A DNA stretch of 64,000 bases from Pontibacter akesuensis (GTDB taxonomy: Bacteria; Bacteroidota; Bacteroidia; Cytophagales; Hymenobacteraceae), in contig NZ_CP014766.1 in assembly GCF_001611675.1 (NCBI RefSeq), positions 4,464,001-4,528,000 on the forward strand, in the 5' to 3' direction. The notes under the pieces are model-generated. The model had not been told where the DNA came from and made no database searches. It worked only from the letters and a program-made list of their open reading frames with translations. Each line of letters starts with the position of its first letter. The stretch's first letter is position 1. The position numbers and the translations under genes were made by a program. Of this stretch, positions 1-9,170 are shown one piece after another.

Positions 1-229
1 GCCTTCATCCTCCAATGTTATTTTCCTGAAACTGCTGGCCACTCTGGGGAAAGCATCTTACCATATTTTCCTGGTGCAAGTGCTGTACTTCGGTTTACTA
101 GAGGAATCACCAGTATGGCAAAATCTGGGAATTTGCCTGCTGCTTGGTTACCTCTTTTATATGCTGGAGAGCAACAGGAAAATTTTCACAAGTAGGGCAG
201 CGGCTGTCTTTAGAAATAAAGACGTGTAA
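1..229 (+). CDS. Membrane acyltransferase (acyltransferase 3-like), C-terminal fragment
   Basis: An open frame enters from the left edge and stops at TAA 227-229; only about 75 C-terminal residues are visible. They form two hydrophobic segments. The first contains the string LGKASYHIFLVQVLYFG, which resembles the last membrane segments of OafA/YrhL-type acyltransferase 3 proteins. Members of that family O-acylate sugars in the inner membrane. The tail after the last membrane segment is short and basic. The catalytic N-terminal part lies outside the window, so the family call rests on resemblance of this segment only and the substrate cannot be guessed. Confidence 0.5.
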   Translation, partial: PSSSNVIFLKLLATLGKASYHIFLVQVLYFGLLEESPVWQNLGICLLLGYLFYMLESNRKIFTSRAAAVFRNKDV

Positions 230-265
230 GCGGTTTGATCTCTCACCTCTCATTCCTTTATCTAC

Positions 266-661
266 ATGATAAAAGTAATCTGTGCTATTTTAGAGAAACA
301 AGGCCATGTGTTGATCGCACAGCGAAGTAAGCACATGCCCGAGCCCTTGCAGTGGGAGTTTCCAGGTGGCAAACTGGAGCCGAATGAGCAGGAGCAGGAG
401 TGTTTGATCCGGGAGATGCAGGAGGAATTGGCCCTGGCTATTCTACCTGTGACGCGGCTAGAGCCCGTTGTTTATACTTACCCCACAAAAACAATCCTCT
501 TAATTCCGTACATCTGCCGCTATGTGGGCGGTAATGTTAAACTAGCAGAGCACCAGGAATACGCTTGGGTGCTGCCGCAGGACCTGCCTTCCTACGATTG
601 GTGCCCGGCTGATGTGCCCGTTGTGGCGCAATATCTGCAGCTGAAGCAAACTGCTTCCTAA
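266..661 (+). CDS. Nudix hydrolase, MutT-like (8-oxo-dGTP diphosphatase family)
   Basis: A 131-residue protein. The Nudix box is clear: G35, E41, then R49-E50 and E53-E54, matching Gx5Ex7REUxEExGU except that the last Gly is Ala56. MutT-type enzymes hydrolyse oxidised nucleoside triphosphates such as 8-oxo-dGTP to the monophosphate in the cytoplasm and need Mg2+ bound by the box glutamates. The length and the segment QWEFPGGKLE agree with MutT and related (d)CTP pyrophosphatases; the exact substrate cannot be read from sequence. The next gene, rsmF, follows after 43 bp but has its own -7 promoter box, so the two need not be co-transcribed. Confidence 0.85.
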   Translation: MIKVICAILEKQGHVLIAQRSKHMPEPLQWEFPGGKLEPNEQEQECLIREMQEELALAILPVTRLEPVVYTYPTKTILLIPYICRYVGGNVKLAEHQEYAWVLPQDLPSYDWCPADVPVVAQYLQLKQTAS

Positions 662-692
662 GCCATACTTTCAGAAGCCCGTTTTTTCGCCG

Positions 693-700
693 TACCTTTG
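693..700 (+). promoter_or_regulatory. -7 promoter box TAnnTTTG for rsmF
   Basis: TACCTTTG matches the Bacteroidota -7 consensus exactly and ends 4 nt before the rsmF ATG. A transcript starting at the usual distance would begin at or next to the start codon, giving an essentially leaderless mRNA. Confidence 0.6.
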
Positions 701-704
701 CAGC

Positions 705-2099
705 ATGCAACTTCCCGATTCCTTTTCCGAACGGATGCAGCACCTGCTGCACAGTGAGTTCCCTGCCTTTCAGGAGGCACTGCAGCAGGCGCCTCTAACC
801 AGCATTCGTGTGAACACGGCCAAAGCCGAAGTAGCTATTGCTTTAAATCCCGTTCCCTGGGCTGAGGCGGGTTTTTATCTGCCCGAGCGCCCCAGTTTCA
901 CCCTAGACCCTCTCATACACGCCGGGGCTTATTATGTGCAGGAGGCAAGCTCCATGTTTCTGGAGCAGGCACTAAAGCAGGTGCTGGACCTGGAGGAGCC
1001 GCTGCAGGTACTGGATCTTTGCGGCGCACCGGGAGGCAAATCTACGCACCTGGCCAGCCTGATCTCGAGGGACAGTCTGCTGGTTTCGAATGAAGTTATC
1101 CGCAGCAGGGCCTCCATACTTGCCGAAAATGTAGCTAAGTGGGGTAGCGGCAACGTGCTCGTCACCAGCAACGACCCACGTGACTTTGGCAGGTTACCAC
1201 ATTTCTTTGATGTAATGGTAGTGGATGCGCCCTGCAGCGGCGAAGGCATGTTTCGGAAAGACCCTGGGGCCATAGGGGAGTGGTCGGAGGAGAACGTGAA
1301 CTTGTGTGCCCAGCGGCAGCAGCGGATTCTGATGGACGTGTGGGGAGCGCTGAAGCCCGGGGGAATACTCGTATACAGCACCTGCACCTGGAACGAACAG
1401 GAAAACGAGGCAAATATGAGTTGGCTATCGGAACAGGAGGGAGCCGCAAGTATAAAACTGGCACTGCAGCCGGAGTGGGGCGTGGTGCCAACACAACTGA
1501 ATGGCGTCGAAGGCTACCGCTTTTACCCGCACCGCGTGCAGGGAGAGGGATTTTTTATGGCAGTGATGCGAAAAGCCGGCGAAGCTGAACCGATCAGCCA
1601 TAGCAAAAACAAAAAGAAGAAGTATAAATTGACGGTGGCAGGCAAGAAGGAGAAAGCACTGGTAGAGCACTGGCTGCAGGAACCGGGCAGTTATACTTGG
1701 GTGCAGCATAATGAGATCATCTCCGCCATACCCGAAGCATTGTTTGAGGCGGCTGATGAAGTATACCAGCAACTGTACGTGCTCTATGCGGGCACAGAAG
1801 TAGCGGAAGTGAATGGGAAAAAGCTTAAGCCGCTGCAGGGCCTCGCACTCTCACAGCACCTGCACAAAAATGCTTTCAAAACGGCTGAACTAGACCTGGA
1901 GCAGGCACTTCGCTTCCTGCGAAGAGACGAAATTACCCTCGGCACCAGCGGCACCGATTGGCTGCTCCTGCAGTATAAAGGCCGCCCGCTGGGCTGGGCT
2001 AAGCAGATTGGAAACCGTCTAAATAACTACTACCCAAAAGAGTGGCGCATACGGATGGAACTGCCGCAGGTGTTGACTGAGACAGCTGTAGTATCTTAA
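705..2099 (+). CDS. rsmF: 16S rRNA (cytosine-C5) methyltransferase, RsmF-like
   Basis: A 464-residue NOL1/NOP2/Sun-family RNA m5C methyltransferase. The SAM-binding segment LDLCGAPGGKSTHLA is followed by the motif PCSGEGMF with Cys177 and by STCTW with Cys227. These are the two conserved cysteines of the family: one attacks cytosine C6 and the other releases the product. The C-terminal third (about residues 300-460) resembles the RNA-binding PUA-like extension of RsmF/YebU, which methylates 16S C1407; the target here is inferred by homology. The start ATG sits 4 nt after a -7 box and no ribosome-binding site is visible. A strong bidirectional terminator follows. Confidence 0.88.
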   Translation: MQLPDSFSERMQHLLHSEFPAFQEALQQAPLTSIRVNTAKAEVAIALNPVPWAEAGFYLPERPSFTLDPLIHAGAYYVQEASSMFLEQALKQVLDLEEPLQVLDLCGAPGGKSTHLASLISRDSLLVSNEVIRSRASILAENVAKWGSGNVLVTSNDPRDFGRLPHFFDVMVVDAPCSGEGMFRKDPGAIGEWSEENVNLCAQRQQRILMDVWGALKPGGILVYSTCTWNEQENEANMSWLSEQEGAASIKLALQPEWGVVPTQLNGVEGYRFYPHRVQGEGFFMAVMRKAGEAEPISHSKNKKKKYKLTVAGKKEKALVEHWLQEPGSYTWVQHNEIISAIPEALFEAADEVYQQLYVLYAGTEVAEVNGKKLKPLQGLALSQHLHKNAFKTAELDLEQALRFLRRDEITLGTSGTDWLLLQYKGRPLGWAKQIGNRLNNYYPKEWRIRMELPQVLTETAVVS

Positions 2100-2181
2100 A
2101 TTGGACACAAGTAGCAGGACATAAGACTGATCCTATTGTGGTGCTAGTTCTCCTTTAGTGAATTAGCATTTCCAAACATAT

Positions 2182-2220
2182 AAAAAAGCCGAAGCTAGTA
2201 AATACAGCTTCGGCTTTTTT
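2182..2220. terminator. Bidirectional intrinsic terminator between rsmF and rlmI
   Basis: A perfect 15-bp stem, AAAAAAGCCGAAGCT (2182-2196) pairing with 2206-2220, with a 9-nt loop. An A tract on one side and a T tract on the other serve the two convergent genes. Confidence 0.9.
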
Positions 2221-2279
2221 ATTGAAGCAGCGCTAAATTCATTTTATGCTGCTTTATGTCGTTTTTTTCAGAAGGAACA

Positions 2280-3464
2280 CTATTCCACAAATAGCACAAG
2301 CCCTTTCAGGTATTCGCCCTCCGGATGAAAAATAGAAATAGGGTGATCCGCTGGCTGGGAAAGGTGGTGCATAATCTTGATCTTGCGGCCCGCGTCTATG
2401 GCGGCAGCCATTACGGTGTTGTTGAACAGGTATTTGTCTACCACCTGTGAGCAGGAGAAGGTAAAGAGAATGCCTCCCGGCTTTATTTTTTTCAGCGCTT
2501 CCGCATTCAGACGCTTGTAGCCCATCAGAGCGTTGTGGCGCACATTCTTGCTCTTGGCAAATGCTGGCGGGTCCAATATAATCACGTCATACTTGTCTTC
2601 CTTGCCCTTCATAAACTCAAAGGTATCCATGGCATAGGCAGCGTGTTTCTCCGGTGCCTGGCTAAGCTCAGCATTCTTGTCGGTCAGCTCAATAGCCTTC
2701 TTCGACACGTCCACCGAGTGCACCTCTTTTGCTCCCGCATTCAAGGAATATACAGAGAAGCCCCCAGTGTAGCAGAAGGTGTTTAGCACCGACTTGTCCT
2801 TTACGTAGCGGGAAAGCAAATCACGGTTTTCGCGCTGGTCGATGAAGAAGCCTGTTTTCTGGCCGCTCTCCCAATCCACGAAAAACTTATTGCCATTTTC
2901 CGTTACTACCACACCACCTTCAGACTTGCCGAAAAGGTAGCCGTTCTCCGCCTGAACCGGCGATTTCGGCGGCAGCGATTCTGCACTCTTATCATAGACT
3001 GCGCGCAGCCTGCCGCCATAGATTTCCTGCAACGCCTTCGAAATATGTTCGCGGATGCCGTACATTCCCAAAGAGTGGGTTTGCACCACGGCCGTGTCTT
3101 TGTAGAAGTCCACGATCAATCCGGGTACACCGTCTCCTTCGGCATACACCAGGCGATACACGTCCGTCTCAGGGTTATCTGTGAGGCCGAGGCGCTGGCG
3201 GTAATCGTAGGCTTTCTGCACTTTCTGTTTCCAGAAAGCATAATCCGGCTCCACCTGCTCAAAAGAGAAAATTCGCACGGCAATTGAGCCCAAGGCATAA
3301 TGGCCCATGGCCAGAAACTCGCGTTTGCTGGAGTATACTTCCACCACGTCGCCCTCAGCTGGTTCGCCGTCTGCTTTACGAATCGCGCCCGAGAAAACCC
3401 AGGGGTGCTGGCGCTGCAGGGAATGCTCCTTGCCCGGAGCCAGGTATAGTTTTATAAATGACAT
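2280..3464 (-). CDS. rlmI: 23S rRNA (cytosine-C5) methyltransferase, RlmI-like
   Basis: A 394-residue class I SAM-dependent methyltransferase. The N-terminal 80 residues resemble a PUA RNA-binding domain (HPWVFSGAI...GDVVEVYS). The C-terminal Rossmann domain has NTFCYTGGFSVYSL as the SAM-binding loop and LDPPAFAKSK as the DPPxF catalytic motif. This architecture is that of RlmI (YccW), which makes m5C1962 in 23S rRNA. The length matches the family. Its promoter box lies at 3529-3536, leaving a leader of roughly 60 nt. It converges with rsmF, so two m5C methyltransferases, one for each ribosomal subunit, face each other here. Confidence 0.88.
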   Translation of the reverse strand: MSFIKLYLAPGKEHSLQRQHPWVFSGAIRKADGEPAEGDVVEVYSSKREFLAMGHYALGSIAVRIFSFEQVEPDYAFWKQKVQKAYDYRQRLGLTDNPETDVYRLVYAEGDGVPGLIVDFYKDTAVVQTHSLGMYGIREHISKALQEIYGGRLRAVYDKSAESLPPKSPVQAENGYLFGKSEGGVVVTENGNKFFVDWESGQKTGFFIDQRENRDLLSRYVKDKSVLNTFCYTGGFSVYSLNAGAKEVHSVDVSKKAIELTDKNAELSQAPEKHAAYAMDTFEFMKGKEDKYDVIILDPPAFAKSKNVRHNALMGYKRLNAEALKKIKPGGILFTFSCSQVVDKYLFNNTVMAAAIDAGRKIKIMHHLSQPADHPISIFHPEGEYLKGLVLFVE

Positions 3465-3528
3465 GTTGCTTGCTCGTTGTTGATTGCTTTTTGTTTATAC
3501 TTTAGATAACATGAAGTACAAATGTTTG

Positions 3529-3536
3529 CAAAGGTA
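3529..3536 (-). promoter_or_regulatory. -7 promoter box for rlmI
   Basis: On the minus strand this reads TACCTTTG, an exact TAnnTTTG match, 65 nt upstream of the rlmI ATG. Confidence 0.55.
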
Positions 3537-3588
3537 GCTAATTCAGGGTTATTCATAAGTGTTGTGTAACAGAACAGCTTAGAATGCA

Positions 3589-4167
3589 TCACATTATGAT
3601 TCCCAACTCCACCAGTTTTGTGTAAAGTTTTTGCACTGGCAAGCCCACCACGTTGAAATAGGAGCCTTCGATGCGCTCAATTCCAATCATCCCGATCCAC
3701 TCCTGTATACCGTAGGCACCAGCTTTATCGAAAGGCCTGTACTGCGTGATGTAGTAGTCTATCTCTGCTTCGCTTAGCCGTTTGAAGTACACACTGGTGC
3801 TGTCGTGGAAGACGTTTTTCTGCCCTTGCTTCAGGATGCAAACGCCTGTGATCACCTCATGTTGCTTACCGGATAAAGCCTGAAGCATTTCCTTTGCTTC
3901 GGCAAAATCGGCTGGCTTGTTCAACACCCGGTCGCCCAGGCAAACAATGGTATCAGCGGTTATCAGCACCTGATCTGTGATGTCCGAAGTATAGGCATCG
4001 GCTTTATGGGAGGCCAGGTATTCGGCCACCTGCTCCCGCTTCAGGTGCTCCGGAAAATCCTCGTGCACCTCTTTTACCAGCACTTCAAAAGAAAGGCCAA
4101 GGCTGGCGAGCAGTTCTTTTCTACGGGGGGAGTTAGAGGCAAGCAGCAGCGGCCGTTGTAAATTCAT
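3589..4167 (-). CDS. maf: Maf-like nucleoside triphosphate pyrophosphatase
   Basis: A 192-residue protein when started at the ATG at 4167; an ATG 18 nt upstream is also in frame. The N-terminal motif LLLASNSPRRKELL is the Maf signature. ADTIVCL and the segment around YDKAGAYGIQEW match the other conserved blocks. Maf proteins are house-cleaning enzymes that hydrolyse dTTP, UTP or modified nucleotides to monophosphates and were first named as septum inhibitors. The start lies inside the 3' end of the DUF1015 gene, an overlap of about 35 nt, so the two are probably translated from one message. Confidence 0.9.
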   Translation of the reverse strand: MNLQRPLLLASNSPRRKELLASLGLSFEVLVKEVHEDFPEHLKREQVAEYLASHKADAYTSDITDQVLITADTIVCLGDRVLNKPADFAEAKEMLQALSGKQHEVITGVCILKQGQKNVFHDSTSVYFKRLSEAEIDYYITQYRPFDKAGAYGIQEWIGMIGIERIEGSYFNVVGLPVQKLYTKLVELGIIM

Positions 4168-5425
4168 CTTCTTTAATTGAACCAAACAAGAATCCGCAAA
4201 TTACTTTGGGATAGAAAAAAGTAGATTTCTGGGGCATCACCGAGCCGCTGTTGCACACCCGCTTCACCTGTTCCATCGACACATCATTTGTGATCAAGGC
4301 CAGATAAGCCTCGCCTTTATCGACTTTGCGAATGCAGGCCGTGAAGTTGCGTTCATAGCTTAAGCCCTCGTAGTCGCGCTGCTCCTGGCGGTAAATTCCC
4401 AGCACCTTCTCAAAAACAAAGTAATGCAGTACGGTCAGGTCCAGTTCCTTCACTTCAGACGGGAAATTCCACTCAATGGAGGGGTGCACCTCTGTCTTTA
4501 GCCTCAGCTTGTATGCTGCGCCATTCAAGTATAATCCGAAAGCCCACGGCTTGCCCACTATCACCTCATTCAGCTCATAAGGGTCCTCTTTCAGCGTAAC
4601 GGTGAAATACTTCGAAAGGCGCTGCAGAAACTCCTCGTCAGATAGTGGCAACTTCCTGAGCAGGCGGTGCGTCGGAAGTATGCGCAGGTCATCGTGCTCA
4701 GAGTTTGTCAGGTACATGAGGTGGTAGTTGTAAGGCTCTGTTCCCGTATGGGCAGGATTCTCAGCCATGCATTTGCGCCGGTAAGCAAGCGAGCCGCCGT
4801 AACGGTGGTGCCCGTCAGCCAGCAGCACTTTTTTATCAGCTAGCGTATCCAGAAAAAGCTTGATAATGGCATGGTCATGGATAACCGCCAGCACATCCCG
4901 AACGCCCTGGTAGTCCTCGGTTTCATAGAGCGGCATGCGGATGCTTTCGTCCATGTAGGGCTCAAGTATAAAATCCGGGTCCGTGTACAGGCCATGGGTG
5001 GGGCTGCTGTTGAGTTCCGTGTGCTCCAGCAATTCAATACGGTCGTTTACTGCGCTCGGAATGGTGTTCTCGTGGCGCAGCAGCACTTTTTCGTGCCAGT
5101 CATAGGCTTTGATATTGCAGATAAAACCTTTACGTACATAGTCCTTGTCGCTGTTGGGCAGGCGGAAATATTGGTAATACACGTAAATGCCCGGTAGTTG
5201 ATCCTGCAGCAGCACCCCTTTATCCTTCCATTGCTGCAAAAGCTGCGCTGCATTGGCTGCCGGTTCATCGCCGAGTGGCACCGAAAGATGAATACTGCTG
5301 ATGGGGTTGCGGTACAAAGCCTCCCGTTGCTTGTCCGATACCACATCGAAAAGGGGGGAGGTGAGTTCTTCTATATTCAGGGTGTTGTTGTAGCGCCAGG
5401 CGCGCAGGGGTAGTATTTCAGCCAT
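4133..5425 (-). CDS. DUF1015 domain protein
   Basis: A 430-residue conserved protein. LPLRAWRYN near the N-terminus and the central DGHHRYGGSLAYR (ADGHHRY-like) are typical of DUF1015, where the His-rich block suggests an active or metal site. No biochemical role is established for the family that I know of. In Bacteroidota it often lies near serine biosynthesis genes, but here it precedes and overlaps maf. There is no signal peptide, so it should be cytoplasmic. The start ATG is the first in frame, and I see no -7 box directly upstream. Confidence 0.8.
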   Translation of the reverse strand: MAEILPLRAWRYNNTLNIEELTSPLFDVVSDKQREALYRNPISSIHLSVPLGDEPAANAAQLLQQWKDKGVLLQDQLPGIYVYYQYFRLPNSDKDYVRKGFICNIKAYDWHEKVLLRHENTIPSAVNDRIELLEHTELNSSPTHGLYTDPDFILEPYMDESIRMPLYETEDYQGVRDVLAVIHDHAIIKLFLDTLADKKVLLADGHHRYGGSLAYRRKCMAENPAHTGTEPYNYHLMYLTNSEHDDLRILPTHRLLRKLPLSDEEFLQRLSKYFTVTLKEDPYELNEVIVGKPWAFGLYLNGAAYKLRLKTEVHPSIEWNFPSEVKELDLTVLHYFVFEKVLGIYRQEQRDYEGLSYERNFTACIRKVDKGEAYLALITNDVSMEQVKRVCNSGSVMPQKSTFFYPKVICGFLFGSIKEDEFTTAAAACL

Positions 5426-5473
5426 TCGTTCAGGTTTCTAAGTTTAAATCAGCCCAGTCTTTTGTGCCGGGTT

Positions 5474-6124
5474 TCAGGGAGCAAGGCGCTTCAGCTGCCA
5501 CTTACCGTCCTCCTGTTCATAGAGAATGCGGTCGTGGAGCCGGTTCGGGCGTCCCTGCCAAAACTCCACAGCCTCTGGCTGCAGTTGAAAGCCCCCCCAG
5601 TGCGACGGCCTCGGAATAACATCAACCTCTGAAAATTGCTGCTTATACTTCTCATCCAGTTCCTCCAGTTCTTCGCGCGTTTGTATTACCTGGCTTTGGG
5701 GAGAGGCCCAGGCACCAATTTGGCTTCCTTGCGGGCGGCTGTGAAAGTATTCATCCGATACCTCGGGAGCCACTTTCACCACTTTGCCCTCCACGCGCAC
5801 CTGCCGCTCCAAAGAGGGCCAGAAAAACGTGATGGCGGCGTAAGGAAACGCTTCCAGTTCCTGCCCCTTTCGGCTGTTGTAATTGGTGAAAAAGGTAAAC
5901 CCGGCATCGTCGACTCCTTTTAAAAGCACCACGCGGGCGGAGGGCTTGCCTGCGGCACTCACCGTGGAAAGTACGAGTGCTGTGGGCTCGGGTGCCTCCG
6001 AGGTGATGGCCTCGTCGAGCCACACTTTAAATTGCTGCACCGGGTTCTCTGCCACCGAATCTTCGTTCAGCGCCTGCTGTGAGTAGTTGTTCCGGATATC
6101 GGCAATATTTTGTGATGAGGCCAT
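5474..6124 (-). CDS. pdxH: Pyridoxamine 5'-phosphate oxidase
   Basis: A 216-residue FMN-dependent enzyme of the usual PdxH length. It oxidises pyridoxine or pyridoxamine 5'-phosphate to pyridoxal 5'-phosphate. Visible blocks include ARVVLLKGVDDAGFTFFTNYNSRKG (FMN-binding strand region), FFWPSLERQVRVEG, SRPQGSQIGAWAS and the C-terminal RLHDRILYE and WQLKRLAP, the last being a hallmark of true PdxH rather than of general PNPOx-fold proteins. It lies just upstream of the DUF1015-maf pair on the same strand with 48 bp between. A -7 box stands at 6141-6148. Confidence 0.95.
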   Translation of the reverse strand: MASSQNIADIRNNYSQQALNEDSVAENPVQQFKVWLDEAITSEAPEPTALVLSTVSAAGKPSARVVLLKGVDDAGFTFFTNYNSRKGQELEAFPYAAITFFWPSLERQVRVEGKVVKVAPEVSDEYFHSRPQGSQIGAWASPQSQVIQTREELEELDEKYKQQFSEVDVIPRPSHWGGFQLQPEAVEFWQGRPNRLHDRILYEQEDGKWQLKRLAP

Positions 6125-6140
6125 AGCGATGTGATTTTGT

Positions 6141-6148
6141 CAAATTTA
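6141..6148 (-). promoter_or_regulatory. -7 promoter box for pdxH
   Basis: Reads TAAATTTG on the minus strand, matching TAnnTTTG, 16 nt before the pdxH ATG. Confidence 0.5.
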
Positions 6149-6351
6149 AAAAATAATCCGCTCCTGCTAAACATTTCTTCCCCTACCTGCTGCTAACATC
6201 CCAACTGAACAGAAGTTATAGCCACCAGGCAGCATTTAGACCTACGCGACTCCTACTATATCGAATGCTTTGCGTAAGAAGTATAAAATAGGTAAATTAA
6301 GGCAGTAGCACCCTTCTGCCCATGTTTTACGAGTGTAGACACGACAGATTG

Positions 6352-6918
6352 ATGGAAGATAAAAAGCTGACGAAGCCGCAAAGCGGCAGCATACTTATAT
6401 CGGAACCCTATATGGGGGATCCCAATTTTGAGCGCAGCGTGGTACTGCTGTGCAGCCATGAGGAAGAAGGCTCTTTTGGCCTCGTTTTAAACCGAGCCTC
6501 CACCTTAATGCTCTCTGATGTGCTGGACGTGTTCAGCGATGACTTTGACATGCTGCTTGGCATTGGAGGGCCGGTGCAGTACAACACCCTGCATTACATA
6601 CACCGCATCCCGGACCTGCCTCAGGCGGTGAAACTGGCTGAAGACATTTACTGGGGCGGCGACTTTGAACTGCTGCGCACTATGATCGAAACAGGGTTAG
6701 TGGATAAGGATGATATCCGCTTCTTTTTGGGCTACTCTGGCTGGACGCCGGGGCAACTGCAGGAGGAAATCGACAAAAATGTTTGGATTGTAAATAACAA
6801 TGCTGCAAATAAATTATTTAATTTGGAGACAGAAACCCTTTGGCGGAGCATTCTTCGCCAGATGGGGGGCAAGTTCAAGATGCTGAGCAACTACCCGGAC
6901 GACCCGCGCCTGAACTAG
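6352..6918 (+). CDS. YqgE/AlgH family protein
   Basis: A 188-residue protein when started at ATG 6352 (MEDKKLTKPQSGSILISEP); a further in-frame start lies 30 nt upstream. GSILISEPYMGDPNFERSVVLLC is the standard YqgE/AlgH N-terminal block, and VLNRAS and FLGYSGWTPGQLQEEI are the other conserved segments. AlgH is linked to alginate regulation in Pseudomonas, but the molecular function of the family is unknown and that role should not be carried over to this organism. The DUF349 gene begins 26 bp downstream. Confidence 0.88.
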   Translation: MEDKKLTKPQSGSILISEPYMGDPNFERSVVLLCSHEEEGSFGLVLNRASTLMLSDVLDVFSDDFDMLLGIGGPVQYNTLHYIHRIPDLPQAVKLAEDIYWGGDFELLRTMIETGLVDKDDIRFFLGYSGWTPGQLQEEIDKNVWIVNNNAANKLFNLETETLWRSILRQMGGKFKMLSNYPDDPRLN

Positions 6919-6944
6919 CATTCCTTGTACTTAATAAAGTAGAC

Positions 6945-9110
6945 ATGACAACTGATAAAGACCCAATGGACACTACCGGAGCTGACATGAACAAACCTGT
7001 TGACCAGGAGAATTCTGCAGCGCAGCCAAATAGCGCGGAAAACGAGCCGCAGCCAGTACCAGCGCGTGCCGAGAGCACTCCTGAAGCCACCCCACAGGCA
7101 CACGAAGCTGTGCCAAAGGAAGAGCAGCCTGAAATTTCCCCGGATTTGTCTACGCCGGAAGATGAGGCCAGATCAGAGAGTATTATCCAGGCAGAACTGG
7201 AGGCAACCGCCGTCATGACGGAAGAGGCTCCTGCCACGCCAGAAGCACAGGCCCTTGCCGAACCGGTAGCGGCGGGAACACCAACAGGCATAACAGAAAC
7301 GGAAACCCCTGCTCAGCCAGTTGCCGCGGATCCCACGCAGCCAAACGCAACGGAAGCAACGCAACCGGATGATGAGCACGATGACGAAGAGGAGGACCAT
7401 ACGGATTACAGCCAGCTAAGCCTGGAGGAGCTGCGTCAACAGTTGCAGACGGTTCTGAAAGGACCTGATTCTATGCGCCGCCACCGTACTATAAACGAAA
7501 TTCACCGGCAGTACGACCTCAAGTTTCAGGCTGAACGCCACCAGGCATTAGATAAATTTAAGGAAGAAGGCGGCACCGAAGAAGACTTCGACTATCATAC
7601 TTCCAATGAGCACCAGGACCTGGAGAAACTGCTTGTCTCTTACCGTGACGCGCGGCACCAGCAGCGGCAGTCGCAGGAGGTGCAACGCAAAACCAACCTG
7701 GAGCGCAAAAAGCAAATACTGGCTCAGCTCCGCCAATTAGTAGAGTCTGCCGAGACAAAGAACAGCAACGACGAGCTGAAGCGGCTGCAGGAAGAGTGGA
7801 AGTCCATTGGCCAAGTGCCGGGTGGGGAGGCGCAGGAGCTGTGGGATTCGTATCATGCCCTGCTCGACATCTTCTACAACAACCGCAGCATGTTCTTCGA
7901 GATGAAGGAGCTGGACCGCAGACGTAACCTGGAAGCGAAAACGCAACTGGTGGAGCGGGCCGAGGCACTGCAGGAAGAGCAAAGTATAAACAAGGCCCTG
8001 GCTGAGCTTCGGCACCTGCACGAGGAGTGGAAAAACATTGGACCAGTGCCAAACGAGCAGCGCGATCCTATCTGGGAGCGATTTATCAAGGCCTCGGAAA
8101 AGGTGCACGAAAAGCGCCGCTCTTACAACGAGGAGCGCAACCAGCGCGAAACGCAGAACATGGCCGTAAAGCGTGGGCTGCTGGAGCGCCTGCAGCCCTA
8201 TGCCACCTTCACCACGGACCGCATCAACGAGTGGCGCGACAAGACAGATGAGATACAGAAACTGAAAGAAGAATGGGATAAGGCCGGACTTGTACCGAAG
8301 GAGTATGCCGAGGAAGTGAACAAGACTTTCTGGAGCAACTACAAAGCCTTTTTCCTGCACAAAAACCAGTTTTTCAAAGCACTGGATGAGCAGAAGCTGC
8401 AAAACCTCCGCCTAAAAACGGAAATGTGCGAGGAAGCCGAAGCGCTAAAAGACAGCACCGATTGGAATGAGACAAAGGAAAAGCTGATACAGCTGCAGAA
8501 GCGCTGGAAAACCGTTGGCCGCGTACCTGATAAATACTCTGATAAAATATGGCAGCGTTTCCGCACTGCCTGCAACGAATTCTTCGACCGGAAGCAAACC
8601 CAGGAGCAGAGCCGTTCGGCTGAGCTGGAGAAATTATCAGCCGAGAAAATGGCTATCTGTGACAGAGTGGCAGAAAAGCTTGCGCAGCCAAATGCCACTG
8701 GCTCCATGGCGGAGTATGATGAAGTACTGCAGCAGTGGCGCGAAACAGACCAGAGCAGCAAGCGCAACAGCCCGAAAGTGGAGGATAAGTTTATCTCCCT
8801 GATGGGCAAGTACCTGGAGCGCGTGCCCGAGTTAAGTCTGGAGCAGCGCACGGAGATGTTGGTGAAGCTGCAGGTGGAGCGCCTGAAGCACAGCCCGGAT
8901 GCAGGCCAAAAGCTGCAGCAGCGCGAGAACCACATCCGTCGGGAGATCACGCATTTGCAGAACGATATTCAGACGCTGCAAACAAACATCGACTTCTTTG
9001 CCCGCTCAAAGAATGCCGATAAGCTGCGCGCAGAGTATGAAGGCCGCATTGCAGACGCACAAAAACGCATTGATTTACTGCAGCAGCAGCTGAATGCCTT
9101 CAGAGGCTGA
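6945..9110 (+). CDS. DUF349 repeat protein
   Basis: A 721-residue protein from the ATG at 6945. A longer frame opens at 6840 but would overlap the AlgH gene and adds unrelated residues. The first 150 residues are a low-complexity acidic, Pro/Ala/Glu/Thr-rich region. The rest is helical and built of repeats marked by LQEEWKSIGQVP, LHEEWKNIGPVP, LKEEWDKAGLVP and LQKRWKTVGRVP near residues 280, 355, 440 and 515, which is the DUF349 signature. The last 80 residues are predicted coiled coil. DUF349 proteins are common in Bacteroidota and Actinobacteria; their function is not known to me. Confidence 0.88.
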   Translation: MTTDKDPMDTTGADMNKPVDQENSAAQPNSAENEPQPVPARAESTPEATPQAHEAVPKEEQPEISPDLSTPEDEARSESIIQAELEATAVMTEEAPATPEAQALAEPVAAGTPTGITETETPAQPVAADPTQPNATEATQPDDEHDDEEEDHTDYSQLSLEELRQQLQTVLKGPDSMRRHRTINEIHRQYDLKFQAERHQALDKFKEEGGTEEDFDYHTSNEHQDLEKLLVSYRDARHQQRQSQEVQRKTNLERKKQILAQLRQLVESAETKNSNDELKRLQEEWKSIGQVPGGEAQELWDSYHALLDIFYNNRSMFFEMKELDRRRNLEAKTQLVERAEALQEEQSINKALAELRHLHEEWKNIGPVPNEQRDPIWERFIKASEKVHEKRRSYNEERNQRETQNMAVKRGLLERLQPYATFTTDRINEWRDKTDEIQKLKEEWDKAGLVPKEYAEEVNKTFWSNYKAFFLHKNQFFKALDEQKLQNLRLKTEMCEEAEALKDSTDWNETKEKLIQLQKRWKTVGRVPDKYSDKIWQRFRTACNEFFDRKQTQEQSRSAELEKLSAEKMAICDRVAEKLAQPNATGSMAEYDEVLQQWRETDQSSKRNSPKVEDKFISLMGKYLERVPELSLEQRTEMLVKLQVERLKHSPDAGQKLQQRENHIRREITHLQNDIQTLQTNIDFFARSKNADKLRAEYEGRIADAQKRIDLLQQQLNAFRG

Positions 9111-9112
9111 TT

Positions 9113-9157
9113 TTTTTCGCCTGACTTTCAAAATCTTAACGAAAGTCAGGCGAAAAA
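9113..9157 (+). terminator. Intrinsic terminator after the DUF349 gene
   Basis: A perfect 17-bp stem, TTTTTCGCCTGACTTTC (9113-9129) with 9141-9157, and an 11-nt loop. It begins directly after the stop codon. Confidence 0.75.
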
Positions 9158-9170
9158 TTCTCCTTCACTA

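Noticed and set aside
8339-8950. Minus-strand Cys/Ser/Phe-rich frames inside the DUF349 gene
   Set aside because: Composition is what the complement of a Glu/Gln/Lys-rich coding sequence gives; not protein-like.
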